This document shows positions 9,306 through 17,545 of a DNA stretch of 64,000 nt, piece after piece. Each line of letters begins with the position of its first letter. The stretch's first letter is position 1. Source of the DNA: Mycolicibacterium chitae. GTDB lineage: Bacteria; Actinomycetota; Actinomycetes; Mycobacteriales; Mycobacteriaceae. The stretch spans positions 4,588,001-4,652,000 of the forward strand of contig NZ_LR134355.1 of the NCBI RefSeq assembly GCF_900637205.1. The letters run 5' to 3'. Position numbers and translations under genes: made by a program. The notes under the pieces were generated by a model that worked only from the letters and a program-made list of their open reading frames with translations, did not search any database and was not told the origin of the DNA.

Positions 9306-9435
9306 CCGACCTAGTGTGCCGTAACCGCGTCACCGGATACCGGTACCCGCCTGCAAGCATGGAATTCTGGTGTCTGCTGTTAGGGTCGAACGGGTTTGCC
9401 TGTGCTGCCCGGACCGGAAGGAAGGTACGCCCACC

Positions 9436-10662
9436 TTGAACCGTGCAGTCATGTTGCGTATCGGCGCATGCGGCCTGTTGGGGCTGGGCGCCGCCCTGTT
9501 GATCGCCGCGCTGCTGCTGTCCACCTACACGGCGGGCAAGATCAAGAAGATTCCGCTGGATCTGGACGCCACCCTGGTCAGCGACGGCACCGGCACGGCG
9601 CTGGATCCCGCGTCGCTGGCCGGCGAGGTCTTCGTCATCGACGAGGGCGTGCCGCTGGTGTCCCAGCAGCAGATCAGCGTCGAGACCCCGGCCAACGCCG
9701 ACGTGGTGACCCTGCAGGTGGGCACCTCGGTGCGCCGGACCGATCAGCAGAAGGACAACGGCCTGCTGCTGGCGATGGTCGACACCGTCACCGTCGACCG
9801 GGCCACCGCCATGGCCGTCTCCGACGACGCCCACCCGGGCGGCTCGGTGCAGAAGCCGCGCTCGATGGAAGACACGAAGGCGCCCACCAACATTGCGCTG
9901 CCGCACGAAGGGCTGTCGTACCGCTTCCCGTTCGACACCGAGAAGAAGACCTACCCGTTCTTCGACCCGATCGCGCAGAAGCCCTTCGACGCCAACTACG
10001 ACGGCGAAGAAGACGTCAACGGCCTGACCACCTACAAGTTCACCCAGAATGTCGGCTACGACGCCGACGGCAAGCTGGTCAAGCCCATCCGCTACTCGTC
10101 GCTGTACGACAACGACGAGGACGCCGAGGTCACCGCGCGCGCCTCCCAGTGGGGCGTGCCCGGCGAGCCCGACGACCAGGTCACCATGACCCGCTACTAC
10201 GCCGCGCAGCGGTCGTTCTGGGTGGATCCGGTGTCCGGCACCATCGTCAAGGCCGAGGAGCACGCGAATCACTACTACGCGCGCGACGCCCTCGAGCCCG
10301 AGGTCGCGCTGGCCGACTACACGGTGACTTCCAACGAGGAGACCATCGAGGGTCAAGTGGAGGCCGCCCGCGACGAGCGCGACCAGATCGCGCTGTGGTC
10401 GCGCATCCTCCCGATCACCTTCACCGCCGCCGGTCTGATCGCGCTGGTGGCCGGCGCGCTGCTGGGCTCGTTCAGCCTGCGCGCCGAGGCCGAGCTGATC
10501 GACCCGGGTCTCGACGGCAAGGAGGGCGGCTTCTTCGGCGGGTTCGCCAGCCGGCGCGGCGAGGACACCGGTCCGATGCCGGCCGCGGAGGCCGAGACCG
10601 AGAAGCTGCCCGCGCAGCGCCCGGATCTACACCCCGACCAGGGCCCGCCAGACCGCACGTGA
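9436..10662 (+). CDS. DUF3068 (PorA-like) membrane protein, Rv0227c type
   Basis: A 408-residue protein with two transmembrane segments, near residues 8-32 (LRIGACGLLGLGAALLIAAL) and near residues 320-345, enclosing one large extracytoplasmic domain. The domain begins KIPLDLDATLVSDGTG and ends before an acidic cytoplasmic tail. This topology and the sequence match the DUF3068 proteins conserved in Corynebacteriales. I chose TTG 9436 rather than ATG 9451 because AAGGAAGG ends about 9 nt before the TTG. The biochemical role is unknown. The M. tuberculosis homologue is reported as envelope-associated and important for growth, and adjacency to aftD, Rv0226c and a glycosyltransferase supports an envelope role. 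Its stop overlaps the next GTG (GTGA), so it is coupled to the following membrane protein. Confidence 0.88.
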   Translation: MNRAVMLRIGACGLLGLGAALLIAALLLSTYTAGKIKKIPLDLDATLVSDGTGTALDPASLAGEVFVIDEGVPLVSQQQISVETPANADVVTLQVGTSVRRTDQQKDNGLLLAMVDTVTVDRATAMAVSDDAHPGGSVQKPRSMEDTKAPTNIALPHEGLSYRFPFDTEKKTYPFFDPIAQKPFDANYDGEEDVNGLTTYKFTQNVGYDADGKLVKPIRYSSLYDNDEDAEVTARASQWGVPGEPDDQVTMTRYYAAQRSFWVDPVSGTIVKAEEHANHYYARDALEPEVALADYTVTSNEETIEGQVEAARDERDQIALWSRILPITFTAAGLIALVAGALLGSFSLRAEAELIDPGLDGKEGGFFGGFASRRGEDTGPMPAAEAETEKLPAQRPDLHPDQGPPDRT

Positions 10663-12380
10663 GCCCGGCGGGCGCCCCCGTGCCCTGGCTGCGCGCCGCC
10701 GTGCCCGGGTACGCGCTGCTGCTGTCGCTGCTGATCACCGCGCCGCTGTTGGCGCCGGGATACCTGCTGCTGCGCGACGCGGTGTCCACGCCGCGGTCCT
10801 ACCTCACCGATGCCGCCCTGGGCCTGACCGAGGCCGCCCCGCGGGCCCTGCCGCAGGACTTCCTGGTGGCGCTGACCTCGTCGCTCATCGACGGTGGCGT
10901 GGTGGTCAAGGCGTTGCTGATCGCCGGGCTGTGGTGCGCCGGGGTGGGCGCGGCCCGGCTGGCCGCCGCGGCGCTGCCCGCCGCGGGGCCGGCCGGCCAG
11001 TTCGTCGCGACGACGGTCGCGGTGTGGAATCCCTACGTCGCCGAACGGTTGCTGCAGGGGCACTGGAGCCTGTTGGTCGGCTACGGCGCGCTGCCCTGGG
11101 TGGCGGCCGCGATGCTGCGCCTGCGCACCGGGCAGCCGGCATGGTGGGCGCTGGCGTTCTGGATCGCGCTCGCCGGGCTGACCCCGACGGGTCTGCTGCT
11201 GGCCGTCGTCGTCGCGGTGGTGATGGTGGCCGCGCCCGGTGTCGGGGTGGCCCGCCGTTGGTGCGCGGCGGGCGCGGTGCTGATCGGGGCGTTGGCCGCG
11301 CTGCCCTGGCTGGCCGCGGCGCTGCTGTCCGATTCGCTGTCGGGATATCAGGCCGGCGGCGCGGGCACGGCCGCGTTCGCCGCCCGCGCCGAACCGGGGT
11401 TGGCGACGGTGGGCAGCCTGGCCGGTCTCGGCGGGATCTGGAACGCGCAGGCGGTACCGGATTCACGGACAACGCTTTTCGCGGTGGTGGCCACCGCCGC
11501 GCTGCTGGCGGTCGTGGCGCTGGGTCTGCCCGCCGCGCTGCGGAGCCGTCCCGCGCTGCCGCTGCTGGTGCTCGCGGGTGCGGCGGTGCTGCTGCCGGCG
11601 TTGACGGCGACCGGGCCGGGTCTGGCGCTGGTGCAGGCGGTCTCGGAGGCCGTGCCGGGCCTCGGTGTGCTGCGCGACGGGCAGAAGTGGGTCGCGCTGG
11701 CCATGCCGGGCTACGCCGTCGCCGCGGCCGGCGCGGTGCTGACGGTGGCGCGGTGGCGGGTCAGGCCCGCGCTCGCCGCGCTCGGCCTGTGCCTCGTGGT
11801 GCTCGCGGTGCTTCCCGATCTGGGGTGGGGCGTTGGGGGCAAGGTGGCCGCGGTGCGCTACCCGCCGGGCTGGGCCGAGGTGGCCGCGCGGATCAACGCC
11901 GACCCGTGCCCGGTGGCGGTGCTGCCGCCGGATTCCATGCGCCAGTTCGCCTGGGCGGGGCCGGCCCCGGTGCTCGATCCGCTGCCGCGCTGGCTGCGCG
12001 CCGACGTGTTCAGCACGGGCGACCTGACGATCTCGGGGTCGACGGTGCTGGGCGAGGGCGGGACCGCCCGCGCGGTGCAGGAGTTGCTGCTGGCCGGGGC
12101 GGAGCCGGCCGCACTGGCCGCGGCCGGGGTGGGCTGGGTGGTGGTGGAGGTCGACGCCGGTGGCGACAACGGTTCGGCCGCAGCCACTTTGGACCGCCTG
12201 CCGCTGGTCTACGCCGACGAGGACCTGCGGCTGTACCGGGTCGACGGCGCGGCGCAGCTACCCGGCGCGGCGCATCGCGAAGCGCTGATCGCCGCGCACC
12301 TGATCTGGTTGGCGGTGCTGCTGGCCGGCGCGGTGGGCGCGGCCCGTCAGAGTACGCCGCTGACGCGCCGGCCGGACTGA
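10659..12380 (+). CDS. Polytopic membrane protein, Rv0226c type (GT-C-like)
   Basis: A 573-residue integral membrane protein with about twelve hydrophobic helices in the N-terminal three quarters and a C-terminal extracytoplasmic region of roughly 150 residues. The layout resembles GT-C glycosyltransferases, with an N-terminal loop containing LRDAVSTPRSYL and a repeated Trp/Pro pattern (WNPYVAERLLQGHWSLLVGY). I cannot point to a catalytic motif. The GTG start at 10659 overlaps the stop of the DUF3068 gene by 4 nt. The gene order DUF3068 - Rv0226c - (opposite) glycosyltransferase is conserved in mycobacteria. A role in transferring or exporting an envelope glycan is an inference. The last 34 bp overlap tail-to-tail with the GT4 gene. 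Confidence 0.82.
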   Translation: MSPAGAPVPWLRAAVPGYALLLSLLITAPLLAPGYLLLRDAVSTPRSYLTDAALGLTEAAPRALPQDFLVALTSSLIDGGVVVKALLIAGLWCAGVGAARLAAAALPAAGPAGQFVATTVAVWNPYVAERLLQGHWSLLVGYGALPWVAAAMLRLRTGQPAWWALAFWIALAGLTPTGLLLAVVVAVVMVAAPGVGVARRWCAAGAVLIGALAALPWLAAALLSDSLSGYQAGGAGTAAFAARAEPGLATVGSLAGLGGIWNAQAVPDSRTTLFAVVATAALLAVVALGLPAALRSRPALPLLVLAGAAVLLPALTATGPGLALVQAVSEAVPGLGVLRDGQKWVALAMPGYAVAAAGAVLTVARWRVRPALAALGLCLVVLAVLPDLGWGVGGKVAAVRYPPGWAEVAARINADPCPVAVLPPDSMRQFAWAGPAPVLDPLPRWLRADVFSTGDLTISGSTVLGEGGTARAVQELLLAGAEPAALAAAGVGWVVVEVDAGGDNGSAAATLDRLPLVYADEDLRLYRVDGAAQLPGAAHREALIAAHLIWLAVLLAGAVGAARQSTPLTRRPD

Positions 12381-13507
12381 ACCGCCGCCAACACGGCGTG
12401 CATCCCGGCCGCGCTCTGCCGCCAGGAGAACTCAGCGGTGCGGGCCTGTGCCTTGCGGCCCAACTCGTCGCGCAGCACCGGGTCGCTGAGCATCTCGTCG
12501 AGGCGTTGGATCAGCTCGGTGCGGTCGTCGACCAGGATCCCGGTGACGCCGTCGACGATCGAGTCGGTCAGCCCGCCCGAGGAGCGGTAGCCGACGGTGG
12601 GCACCGCGTGCTGGGCGGCCTCCAGTACGGCCAGGCCCCAGCCCTCCTTGCGCGACGGCAGCACGTGCACCCAGGCTCGTTGCACCACTTGGTGTTTGGT
12701 GATGTCGTCGACGTGACCGTGGAAGGTCACCGCCTCGGAGATGCCCAGGGCCGCGGCGTGGTCGACCAGGCGGCGACGCCACCAGCCGTCGCCGACGACG
12801 TCCAGATGCAGCCCCGGGATGCGGGGGCGCAGCGCGGCGACGGCGTCCAGCGCGTCCTCGATCTGCTTGTGCGGCACCAGCCGGGACAGCACCGCCACCC
12901 GCGGGGCCGCCGAGCGCGGCGCGGTCAGGGAGGCCGGCGGCGCGTCGTCGAGGCCGTTGCGCACCACGGCGATGCTGCGCTGGTCGACGCCGAGTTCGGC
13001 CAGGTCACGCATCGAGGGCAGCGACACCGTGACGTATTGGTTGCGGCGGTGCAGCCACGGCGAGAGCTTGGATTCGACGAACCAGCCGAACCGTCCGGTC
13101 CACCGCCCCGCGACCGGCCACTGCTCGCGGTGGCAGTGATGCACCAGCACCACCGCGCGCCGCCCGTAGGCCAGCCGTGCCAAGAACGGGATCCCGTTCT
13201 GGGTGTCGATCACCACGTCCGGTCGGGCCCGGCGCAGCGGACCGATCCCGAGGCGCGCGGCCACCATGGCCAGCCCGGCCCAGATGTACACCGAATAGGC
13301 GCCGCCGCCGCGGCTGATCTGTACGCCGTCGATGGTGCCGCGGCGCGGGGCGCCCGGGTACCGGGCCGTGCGCAGGGTCACCGCGACGCCCGAGGCGGCC
13401 AGTTGCGCGCCGATGCGCTGCAGGTAGGCCTCGCTGCCGCCGCCCTGCGGGTGGCCGGTATCGCGCCAGCACAGCATCAGCACTGAGCGAACGGGCGAGG
13501 CGGACAT
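12347..13507 (-). CDS. GT4-family glycosyltransferase (Rv0225 type)
   Basis: A 386-residue retaining GT-B glycosyltransferase. The N-terminal acceptor domain opens VLMLCWRDTGHPQGGGSEAY, with the Gly-rich loop of GT4 enzymes. The C-terminal nucleotide-sugar domain contains VAVLSRLVPHKQIEDAL, DVVGDGWWR and PSRKEGWGLAVLEAAQHAVP, the EX7E motif. The donor is expected to be a nucleotide sugar and the acceptor is unknown. ATG 13507 gives the family length, and the open frame upstream is a shadow of the divergent methyltransferase. The gene is divergent from that methyltransferase across 54 bp. The pair corresponds to Rv0225/Rv0224c of M. tuberculosis, so a methylated glycan or glycolipid is a reasonable guess. 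Confidence 0.9.
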   Translation of the reverse strand: MSASPVRSVLMLCWRDTGHPQGGGSEAYLQRIGAQLAASGVAVTLRTARYPGAPRRGTIDGVQISRGGGAYSVYIWAGLAMVAARLGIGPLRRARPDVVIDTQNGIPFLARLAYGRRAVVLVHHCHREQWPVAGRWTGRFGWFVESKLSPWLHRRNQYVTVSLPSMRDLAELGVDQRSIAVVRNGLDDAPPASLTAPRSAAPRVAVLSRLVPHKQIEDALDAVAALRPRIPGLHLDVVGDGWWRRRLVDHAAALGISEAVTFHGHVDDITKHQVVQRAWVHVLPSRKEGWGLAVLEAAQHAVPTVGYRSSGGLTDSIVDGVTGILVDDRTELIQRLDEMLSDPVLRDELGRKAQARTAEFSWRQSAAGMHAVLAAVQSGRRVSGVL

Positions 13508-13561
13508 CGGTCCCAGGGTAGACCTGTCGTCGCGCGCCCCTGGCCTGCGTAGGGTGGCGCG

Positions 13562-14335
13562 GTGGCCATCACCGACCTGTTCGCCCGGCGGGCGTCGCTG
13601 GCCCGGTCGGTGCGCCTGCTGGCGGAGTTCCGCTTCGAGCAGTCCGACCCGGCCCGGTTCTACGGCGCGCTGGCCGCCGACACCGCGGACATGGTGGCCC
13701 AGCTGTGGGCCGCCACCGGGCAGTCCCCCGCCGGGCAGACCGTGCTCGACGTGGGCGGCGGCCCCGGCTATTTCGCCGACGCGTTCGCGGCCCGCGGGAT
13801 GTCCTACATCGGCGTCGAACCCGACCCGCGGGAGATGCACGCGGGCACCCCGGCGCAGCGCGGCGACGGCACGTTCGTGCGGGCCTCCGGGATGGCGTTG
13901 CCGTTCGCCGATGCCAGCGTGGACATCTGCCTGTCGTCGAACGTCGCCGAGCACGTGCCCGAGCCGTGGTTGCTGGGCCGGGAGATGTTGCGGGTGACCC
14001 GGCCGGGCGGGCTGGCGATCCTGTCCTACACGGTCTGGTTGGGCCCGTTCGGTGGCCACGAGATGGGGTTGACGCACTATCTGGGCGGGGCGCGCGCCGC
14101 GGCCCGCTACACCCGCAAACACGGTCATCCGCCGAAGAATTACTACGGGTCGTCGCTGTTCGCCGTCTCGGCCGCGGCCGGGCTGGATTGGGCCGCCAAC
14201 ACGGGCGCGCTGATCGCCGCATTCCCCCGCTACCACCCGCGATGGGCGTGGTGGATGACATCGGTGCCGGTGCTACGGGAGTTTCTGGTGAGCAACCTGG
14301 TCCTGGTCTTGCGCGCCCCGGAAACCGCGGACTGA
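13562..14335 (+). CDS. Class I SAM-dependent methyltransferase (Rv0224c type)
   Basis: A 257-residue Rossmann-fold methyltransferase. Motif I is VLDVGGGPGYFADAF (about residue 61), the acidic residue ending beta2 is in IGVEPD, motif post-I/II is PFADASVDICLSSNVAEHVPEP, and RPGGLAILSYTVW follows, as in type-11 methyltransferases. The start is GTG (VAITDLFARR). It shares a 54-bp divergent promoter region with the GT4 gene. Homologues in mycobacteria are linked to glycolipid or siderophore-type modifications, but the substrate cannot be deduced here. The C-terminal 60 residues contain a hydrophobic stretch (WAWWMTSVPVLREFLVSNLVLVL) that could associate with the membrane. Confidence 0.88.
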   Translation: MAITDLFARRASLARSVRLLAEFRFEQSDPARFYGALAADTADMVAQLWAATGQSPAGQTVLDVGGGPGYFADAFAARGMSYIGVEPDPREMHAGTPAQRGDGTFVRASGMALPFADASVDICLSSNVAEHVPEPWLLGREMLRVTRPGGLAILSYTVWLGPFGGHEMGLTHYLGGARAAARYTRKHGHPPKNYYGSSLFAVSAAAGLDWAANTGALIAAFPRYHPRWAWWMTSVPVLREFLVSNLVLVLRAPETAD

Positions 14336-14379
14336 AACAGGTTCTCATCGGGGCCCCGGCAGTGGGTATTGTGTGCGCT

Positions 14380-15861
14380 ATGACACAGACTTCGGCAGCT
14401 GCCCTCAAGACCGACTACGACAAGCTGTTCATCGGCGGACGTTGGGTCGCACCGTCCTCGTCGGAGATCATCGAGGTGTTCTCGCCGGCCACCGGCGAGA
14501 AGGTCGGTCAGGTGCCGCTGGCCACCAAGACCGACGTCGACGCCGCCTTCGCCGCGGCCCGCAAGGCCTTCGACGAGGGACCGTGGCCGCGCAAGACGCC
14601 GCACGAGCGGCAGGCCGTGATCGCCAAGGCCGTCGAACTGATCGAGGCCCGCGCCGACGAGTTCAAGCGCCTGCTCACCCTGGAGACCGGGCAGCCGCAG
14701 ACCATCGTCGACATGATGCAGTACGGCGCGGCCATGTCGACGCTGCAGTTCTACGCCTCGGCGGCCGACAAGTTCGCCTGGAAGGACATCCGCGACGGCG
14801 CCTACGGTCAGACGCTGGTGCTCAAGGAGCCGATCGGCGTGGTGGGTGCCGTCGTCGCCTGGAACGTGCCGTTCTTCCTGGCCGCCAACAAGCTCGGTCC
14901 GGCGCTGCTGGCCGGCTGCACCATCGTGCTCAAGCCGGCCGCCGAGACCCCGCTGACGACCAACCTGATGGCCGAGGTGTTCGCCGAGGCCGGGCTGCCC
15001 GAGGGCGTGCTGTCGGTGGTGCCCGGCGGGCCCGAGACCGGCCGCGCGCTCACCGACAACCCCGAGATCGACAAGTTCACCTTCACCGGGTCCTCGGCCG
15101 TCGGCAAGGAGATCGGCAAGATCGCCGCCGAGCGGCTCAAGCCGTGCACGCTGGAACTCGGCGGCAAGTCCGCGGCCATCATCCTCGAGGACGCCGACCT
15201 GGATTCGACGCTGCCCATGCTGGTGTTCTCCGGGCTGATGAACTCCGGGCAGGCGTGTGTGGGTCAGACCCGCATCCTCGCGCCGCGCTCCCGCTACGAC
15301 GAGGTCGTCGAGAAGTTGGGCAACGCCGTATCGGCGATGCCGGCCGGCCTGCCGGACGACCCGGGCACCGTGATCGGGCCGCTGATCAGCGAGAAGCAGC
15401 GCGAACGCGTCGAGGGCTACATCAAGAAGGGCGTCGAGGAGGGCGCCCGCATCGTGGCCGGCGGCGGCCGTCCCGAGGGGATGGACACCGGCTGGTTCGT
15501 GCAGCCCACGGTGTTCGCCGACGTGGACAACTCGATGACCATCGCCCAGGAGGAGATCTTCGGCCCGGTGCTGGCGGTGATCCCCTACGAGGACGAGGCC
15601 GACGCGGTGCGCATCGCCAACGACTCGGTGTACGGGCTGGCCGGGTCGGTGTACACCACCGACAACAAGAAGGCCCTCGAGATCGCGGCCCAGATTCGCA
15701 CCGGCACCTACGGCGTGAACATGTACGCCTTCGACCCGGGCGCGCCGTTCGGCGGGTACAAGAACTCCGGCGTGGGCCGCGAGTGCGGGCCCGAGGGCAT
15801 CGCGGGGTACTGCGAGTCCAAGTCCGTGCTGCTGCCTTTCGGCTACACCCCGGAGGACTGA
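14380..15861 (+). CDS. NAD(P)+-dependent aldehyde dehydrogenase (Rv0223c type)
   Basis: A 493-residue aldehyde dehydrogenase oxidising an aldehyde to the acid. The general base is E259 in LELGGKSA. The nucleophile is C293 in SGQACVGQTR. The Rossmann contacts are GSSAVGKEI and VVAWNVPFF, and the C-terminal signature is EEIFGPVL...GGYKNSGVGRE. The length is normal and the domain is complete. ATG 14380 follows the methyltransferase by 44 bp and the two may be cotranscribed. In M. tuberculosis the homologue is Rv0223c, next to echA1 and reported in the KstR cholesterol regulon. I see no KstR-like site immediately upstream here. The substrate range is unknown. Confidence 0.93.
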   Translation: MTQTSAAALKTDYDKLFIGGRWVAPSSSEIIEVFSPATGEKVGQVPLATKTDVDAAFAAARKAFDEGPWPRKTPHERQAVIAKAVELIEARADEFKRLLTLETGQPQTIVDMMQYGAAMSTLQFYASAADKFAWKDIRDGAYGQTLVLKEPIGVVGAVVAWNVPFFLAANKLGPALLAGCTIVLKPAAETPLTTNLMAEVFAEAGLPEGVLSVVPGGPETGRALTDNPEIDKFTFTGSSAVGKEIGKIAAERLKPCTLELGGKSAAIILEDADLDSTLPMLVFSGLMNSGQACVGQTRILAPRSRYDEVVEKLGNAVSAMPAGLPDDPGTVIGPLISEKQRERVEGYIKKGVEEGARIVAGGGRPEGMDTGWFVQPTVFADVDNSMTIAQEEIFGPVLAVIPYEDEADAVRIANDSVYGLAGSVYTTDNKKALEIAAQIRTGTYGVNMYAFDPGAPFGGYKNSGVGRECGPEGIAGYCESKSVLLPFGYTPED

Positions 15862-15993
15862 CCCAACGCTGGGCGGGCCCCCGCGCGCGAGCGCGGGGCC
15901 TACTCAGGAGTTCTCCGCCGGGCGCCGTTACGGTAATATCGTTCTCTGTAAACCAGAAGACTCTTCTCGGCAACTCGAAATCTCGGAGACCTG
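15862..15993. promoter_or_regulatory. Promoter region of the thiolase gene with a 13-bp palindrome
   Basis: This 132-bp gap contains TTACGGTAATATCG (15928-15941), which offers a TAATAT -10-like element. About 15 bp further on is AGAAGACTCTTCT (15955-15967), a palindrome with 6-bp arms around one base, close to the ATG at 15994. It is typical of a repressor site over the transcription start, and the regulator is unknown. Confidence 0.4.
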
Positions 15994-17181
15994 ATGACCG
16001 CAAGCAGCAAGGCCGCCATCGTCGCGGCAGCCCGCAGTGCCCTCGGCACCGCCCGCAAGGGCACCCTGGCCAACATGCAACCCATCGAGGTGGCCAAGCC
16101 CATCGTGGCCGCCGCGGTCGAGCGTTCGGGCTTGAGCGCCAAGGACTTCGATGACCTGGTGCTGGCCGAAAGCCTGCAGGGCGGCGGCGACAGCGCCCGC
16201 TATATCGCGGTGGACCTGGGCTTCGAGGATCTGCCCGGCGCCGCGGTGAACCGGCAGTGCGCCTCGGGCCTGACCGCCATCGCCTTCGGCGCGGGTCAGA
16301 TCGCCTCCGGTATGAGCAGCGCCATCCTGGCCGGCGGCATGGAGTCCATGTCGAACATGCCGCAGTTCCTCAAGCGCAAGGCGTTCACCTCCGGCAAGGA
16401 GGCCGGCGACTTCGAGCGGTGGGCCCCGATGGCCAACCCCGTCGACACCCCGGACGCGCCGCCGTACGACATGTCGATCACCGTCGCGCACAACTGCGCC
16501 GTCGAATACGGCCTGACCCGCGAGGATCAGGACGCCTGGGCGCTGCGCAGCCATCAGCGGGCGATCAAGGCCATCGACGCCGGCTCGTTCGTCGACGAGA
16601 TCGTGCCCATCGAGGTGCCGCAGCAGGACGGCTCGACCATCACCTTCGCCGTCGACGAGCACCCACGCCGCAATTCGTCGCTGGAGTCGCTGGCCGGCCT
16701 CAAGGTGCTGCACCCCGAGATCGAGGGGTTCTCGGTGACAGCGGGCAACTCGTCGGGCACCAACGACGGTGCGGCGGTCGTGGCGCTGGCCGCACCGAAC
16801 ACCTCGCAGAACGTGCTGGCCAACATCCTGTCGTGGTCGCAGGTCGGCGTGCCGCCCAAGCGCACCGGCAGCGGCCCCATCTACGCCATCCCGAAGGCGC
16901 TGGACCTGGCGGGCCTGAAGATCTCCGACGTCACGCTGTTCGAGATCAACGAGGCGTTCGCCGCCCAGGCCGTGGCCTGCACCCGTCAGCTCGGCCTCGA
17001 CGAGGAGCGGGTCAACGTGTACGGCTCGGGCATCAGCCTCGGCCACCCGATCGCGGCCACCGGCGCCCGGATGGTCACCTCGGCCATCTACGAGCTGCGC
17101 CGTCGCGGCGGCGGCATCGGCGTGGTGTCGATGTGCGCCGGCGGTGGCATGGGCGCGGCGATGGTGATCGAGGTCGCCTAG
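15994..17181 (+). CDS. Acetyl-CoA acetyltransferase (thiolase, FadA family)
   Basis: A 395-residue thiolase that either cleaves 3-ketoacyl-CoA with CoA or condenses two acetyl-CoA. The catalytic residues are all present: acyl-accepting C89 (NRQCASGL), H351 (GISLGHPIAATGARM) and the proton-shuttling C381 (SMCAGGGMGAAM). The NEAFAAQAVA motif is intact. The enzyme is cytosolic and tetrameric in the family. It stands alone on the + strand, closed by a strong terminator. Because a fadD operon on the other strand converges on the same terminator, both ends of a beta-oxidation route are present, but whether they act together is only inferred. Confidence 0.94.
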   Translation: MTASSKAAIVAAARSALGTARKGTLANMQPIEVAKPIVAAAVERSGLSAKDFDDLVLAESLQGGGDSARYIAVDLGFEDLPGAAVNRQCASGLTAIAFGAGQIASGMSSAILAGGMESMSNMPQFLKRKAFTSGKEAGDFERWAPMANPVDTPDAPPYDMSITVAHNCAVEYGLTREDQDAWALRSHQRAIKAIDAGSFVDEIVPIEVPQQDGSTITFAVDEHPRRNSSLESLAGLKVLHPEIEGFSVTAGNSSGTNDGAAVVALAAPNTSQNVLANILSWSQVGVPPKRTGSGPIYAIPKALDLAGLKISDVTLFEINEAFAAQAVACTRQLGLDEERVNVYGSGISLGHPIAATGARMVTSAIYELRRRGGGIGVVSMCAGGGMGAAMVIEVA

Positions 17182-17193
17182 CTTGCAGTAACC

Positions 17194-17233
17194 AAAAGCG
17201 CCGCCCCGGAACGGATTCCGGGGCGGCGCTTTT
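17194..17233. terminator. Strong bidirectional intrinsic terminator
   Basis: A perfect 18-bp stem (arm 1 at 17194-17211, arm 2 at 17216-17233) with a 4-nt loop. The arms start with AAAA and end with TTTT, so each strand has a short U-tract. It lies between the convergent thiolase and 99-residue-protein genes and should terminate both. Confidence 0.9.
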
Positions 17234-17242
17234 GTTGTCTGT

Positions 17243-17542
17243 TCAGTCGCTGGCGGGCAGCGGCTTGGCCTCCTTGAGGCTCAGCGCGGTGGTGCCCACC
17301 GACAGCGTGCCCTGCCCGGCCTTGGTCACCAGCACCTCGGCGCCGGCCTCGTCGACGTAGCGCTTACCCATCGCGGTGCCCTCGGAGAACGCCGGATCGA
17401 TTGCCGCGCCGGACTTCTCGGCGTCCAGCGCGACCATCGGCGTGCCGCCGCAGCGAAGGTCGTCGAGCGCGTCGGAGGTCTTCACGACGATGACCTGAGT
17501 GTCGTCCACCTGACTCTGCAGGCGGGTGCCGTTCTTCACCAT
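17243..17542 (-). CDS. Conserved small protein of unknown function, coupled to FadD
   Basis: A 99-residue soluble protein I do not recognise. The sequence is rich in beta-type segments (TQVIVVKTS, AEVLVTKAGQGTLSVG) and contains a single short motif LRCGGTPM near residue 30. It has no transmembrane segment or signal peptide. It starts ATG at 17542, only 3 bp after the FadD stop on the same strand, so the two are almost certainly one operon. The single Cys followed by two Gly might be functional, and an accessory role to the ligase is an inference from the spacing only. Codon use and GC content look like those of its neighbours. Confidence 0.75.
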   Translation of the reverse strand: MVKNGTRLQSQVDDTQVIVVKTSDALDDLRCGGTPMVALDAEKSGAAIDPAFSEGTAMGKRYVDEAGAEVLVTKAGQGTLSVGTTALSLKEAKPLPASD

Positions 17543-17545
17543 TTG

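Noticed and set aside
15862-15993. KstR site upstream of the thiolase
   Set aside because: No sequence fits TNNAACNNGTTNNA; only an unrelated short palindrome is present.
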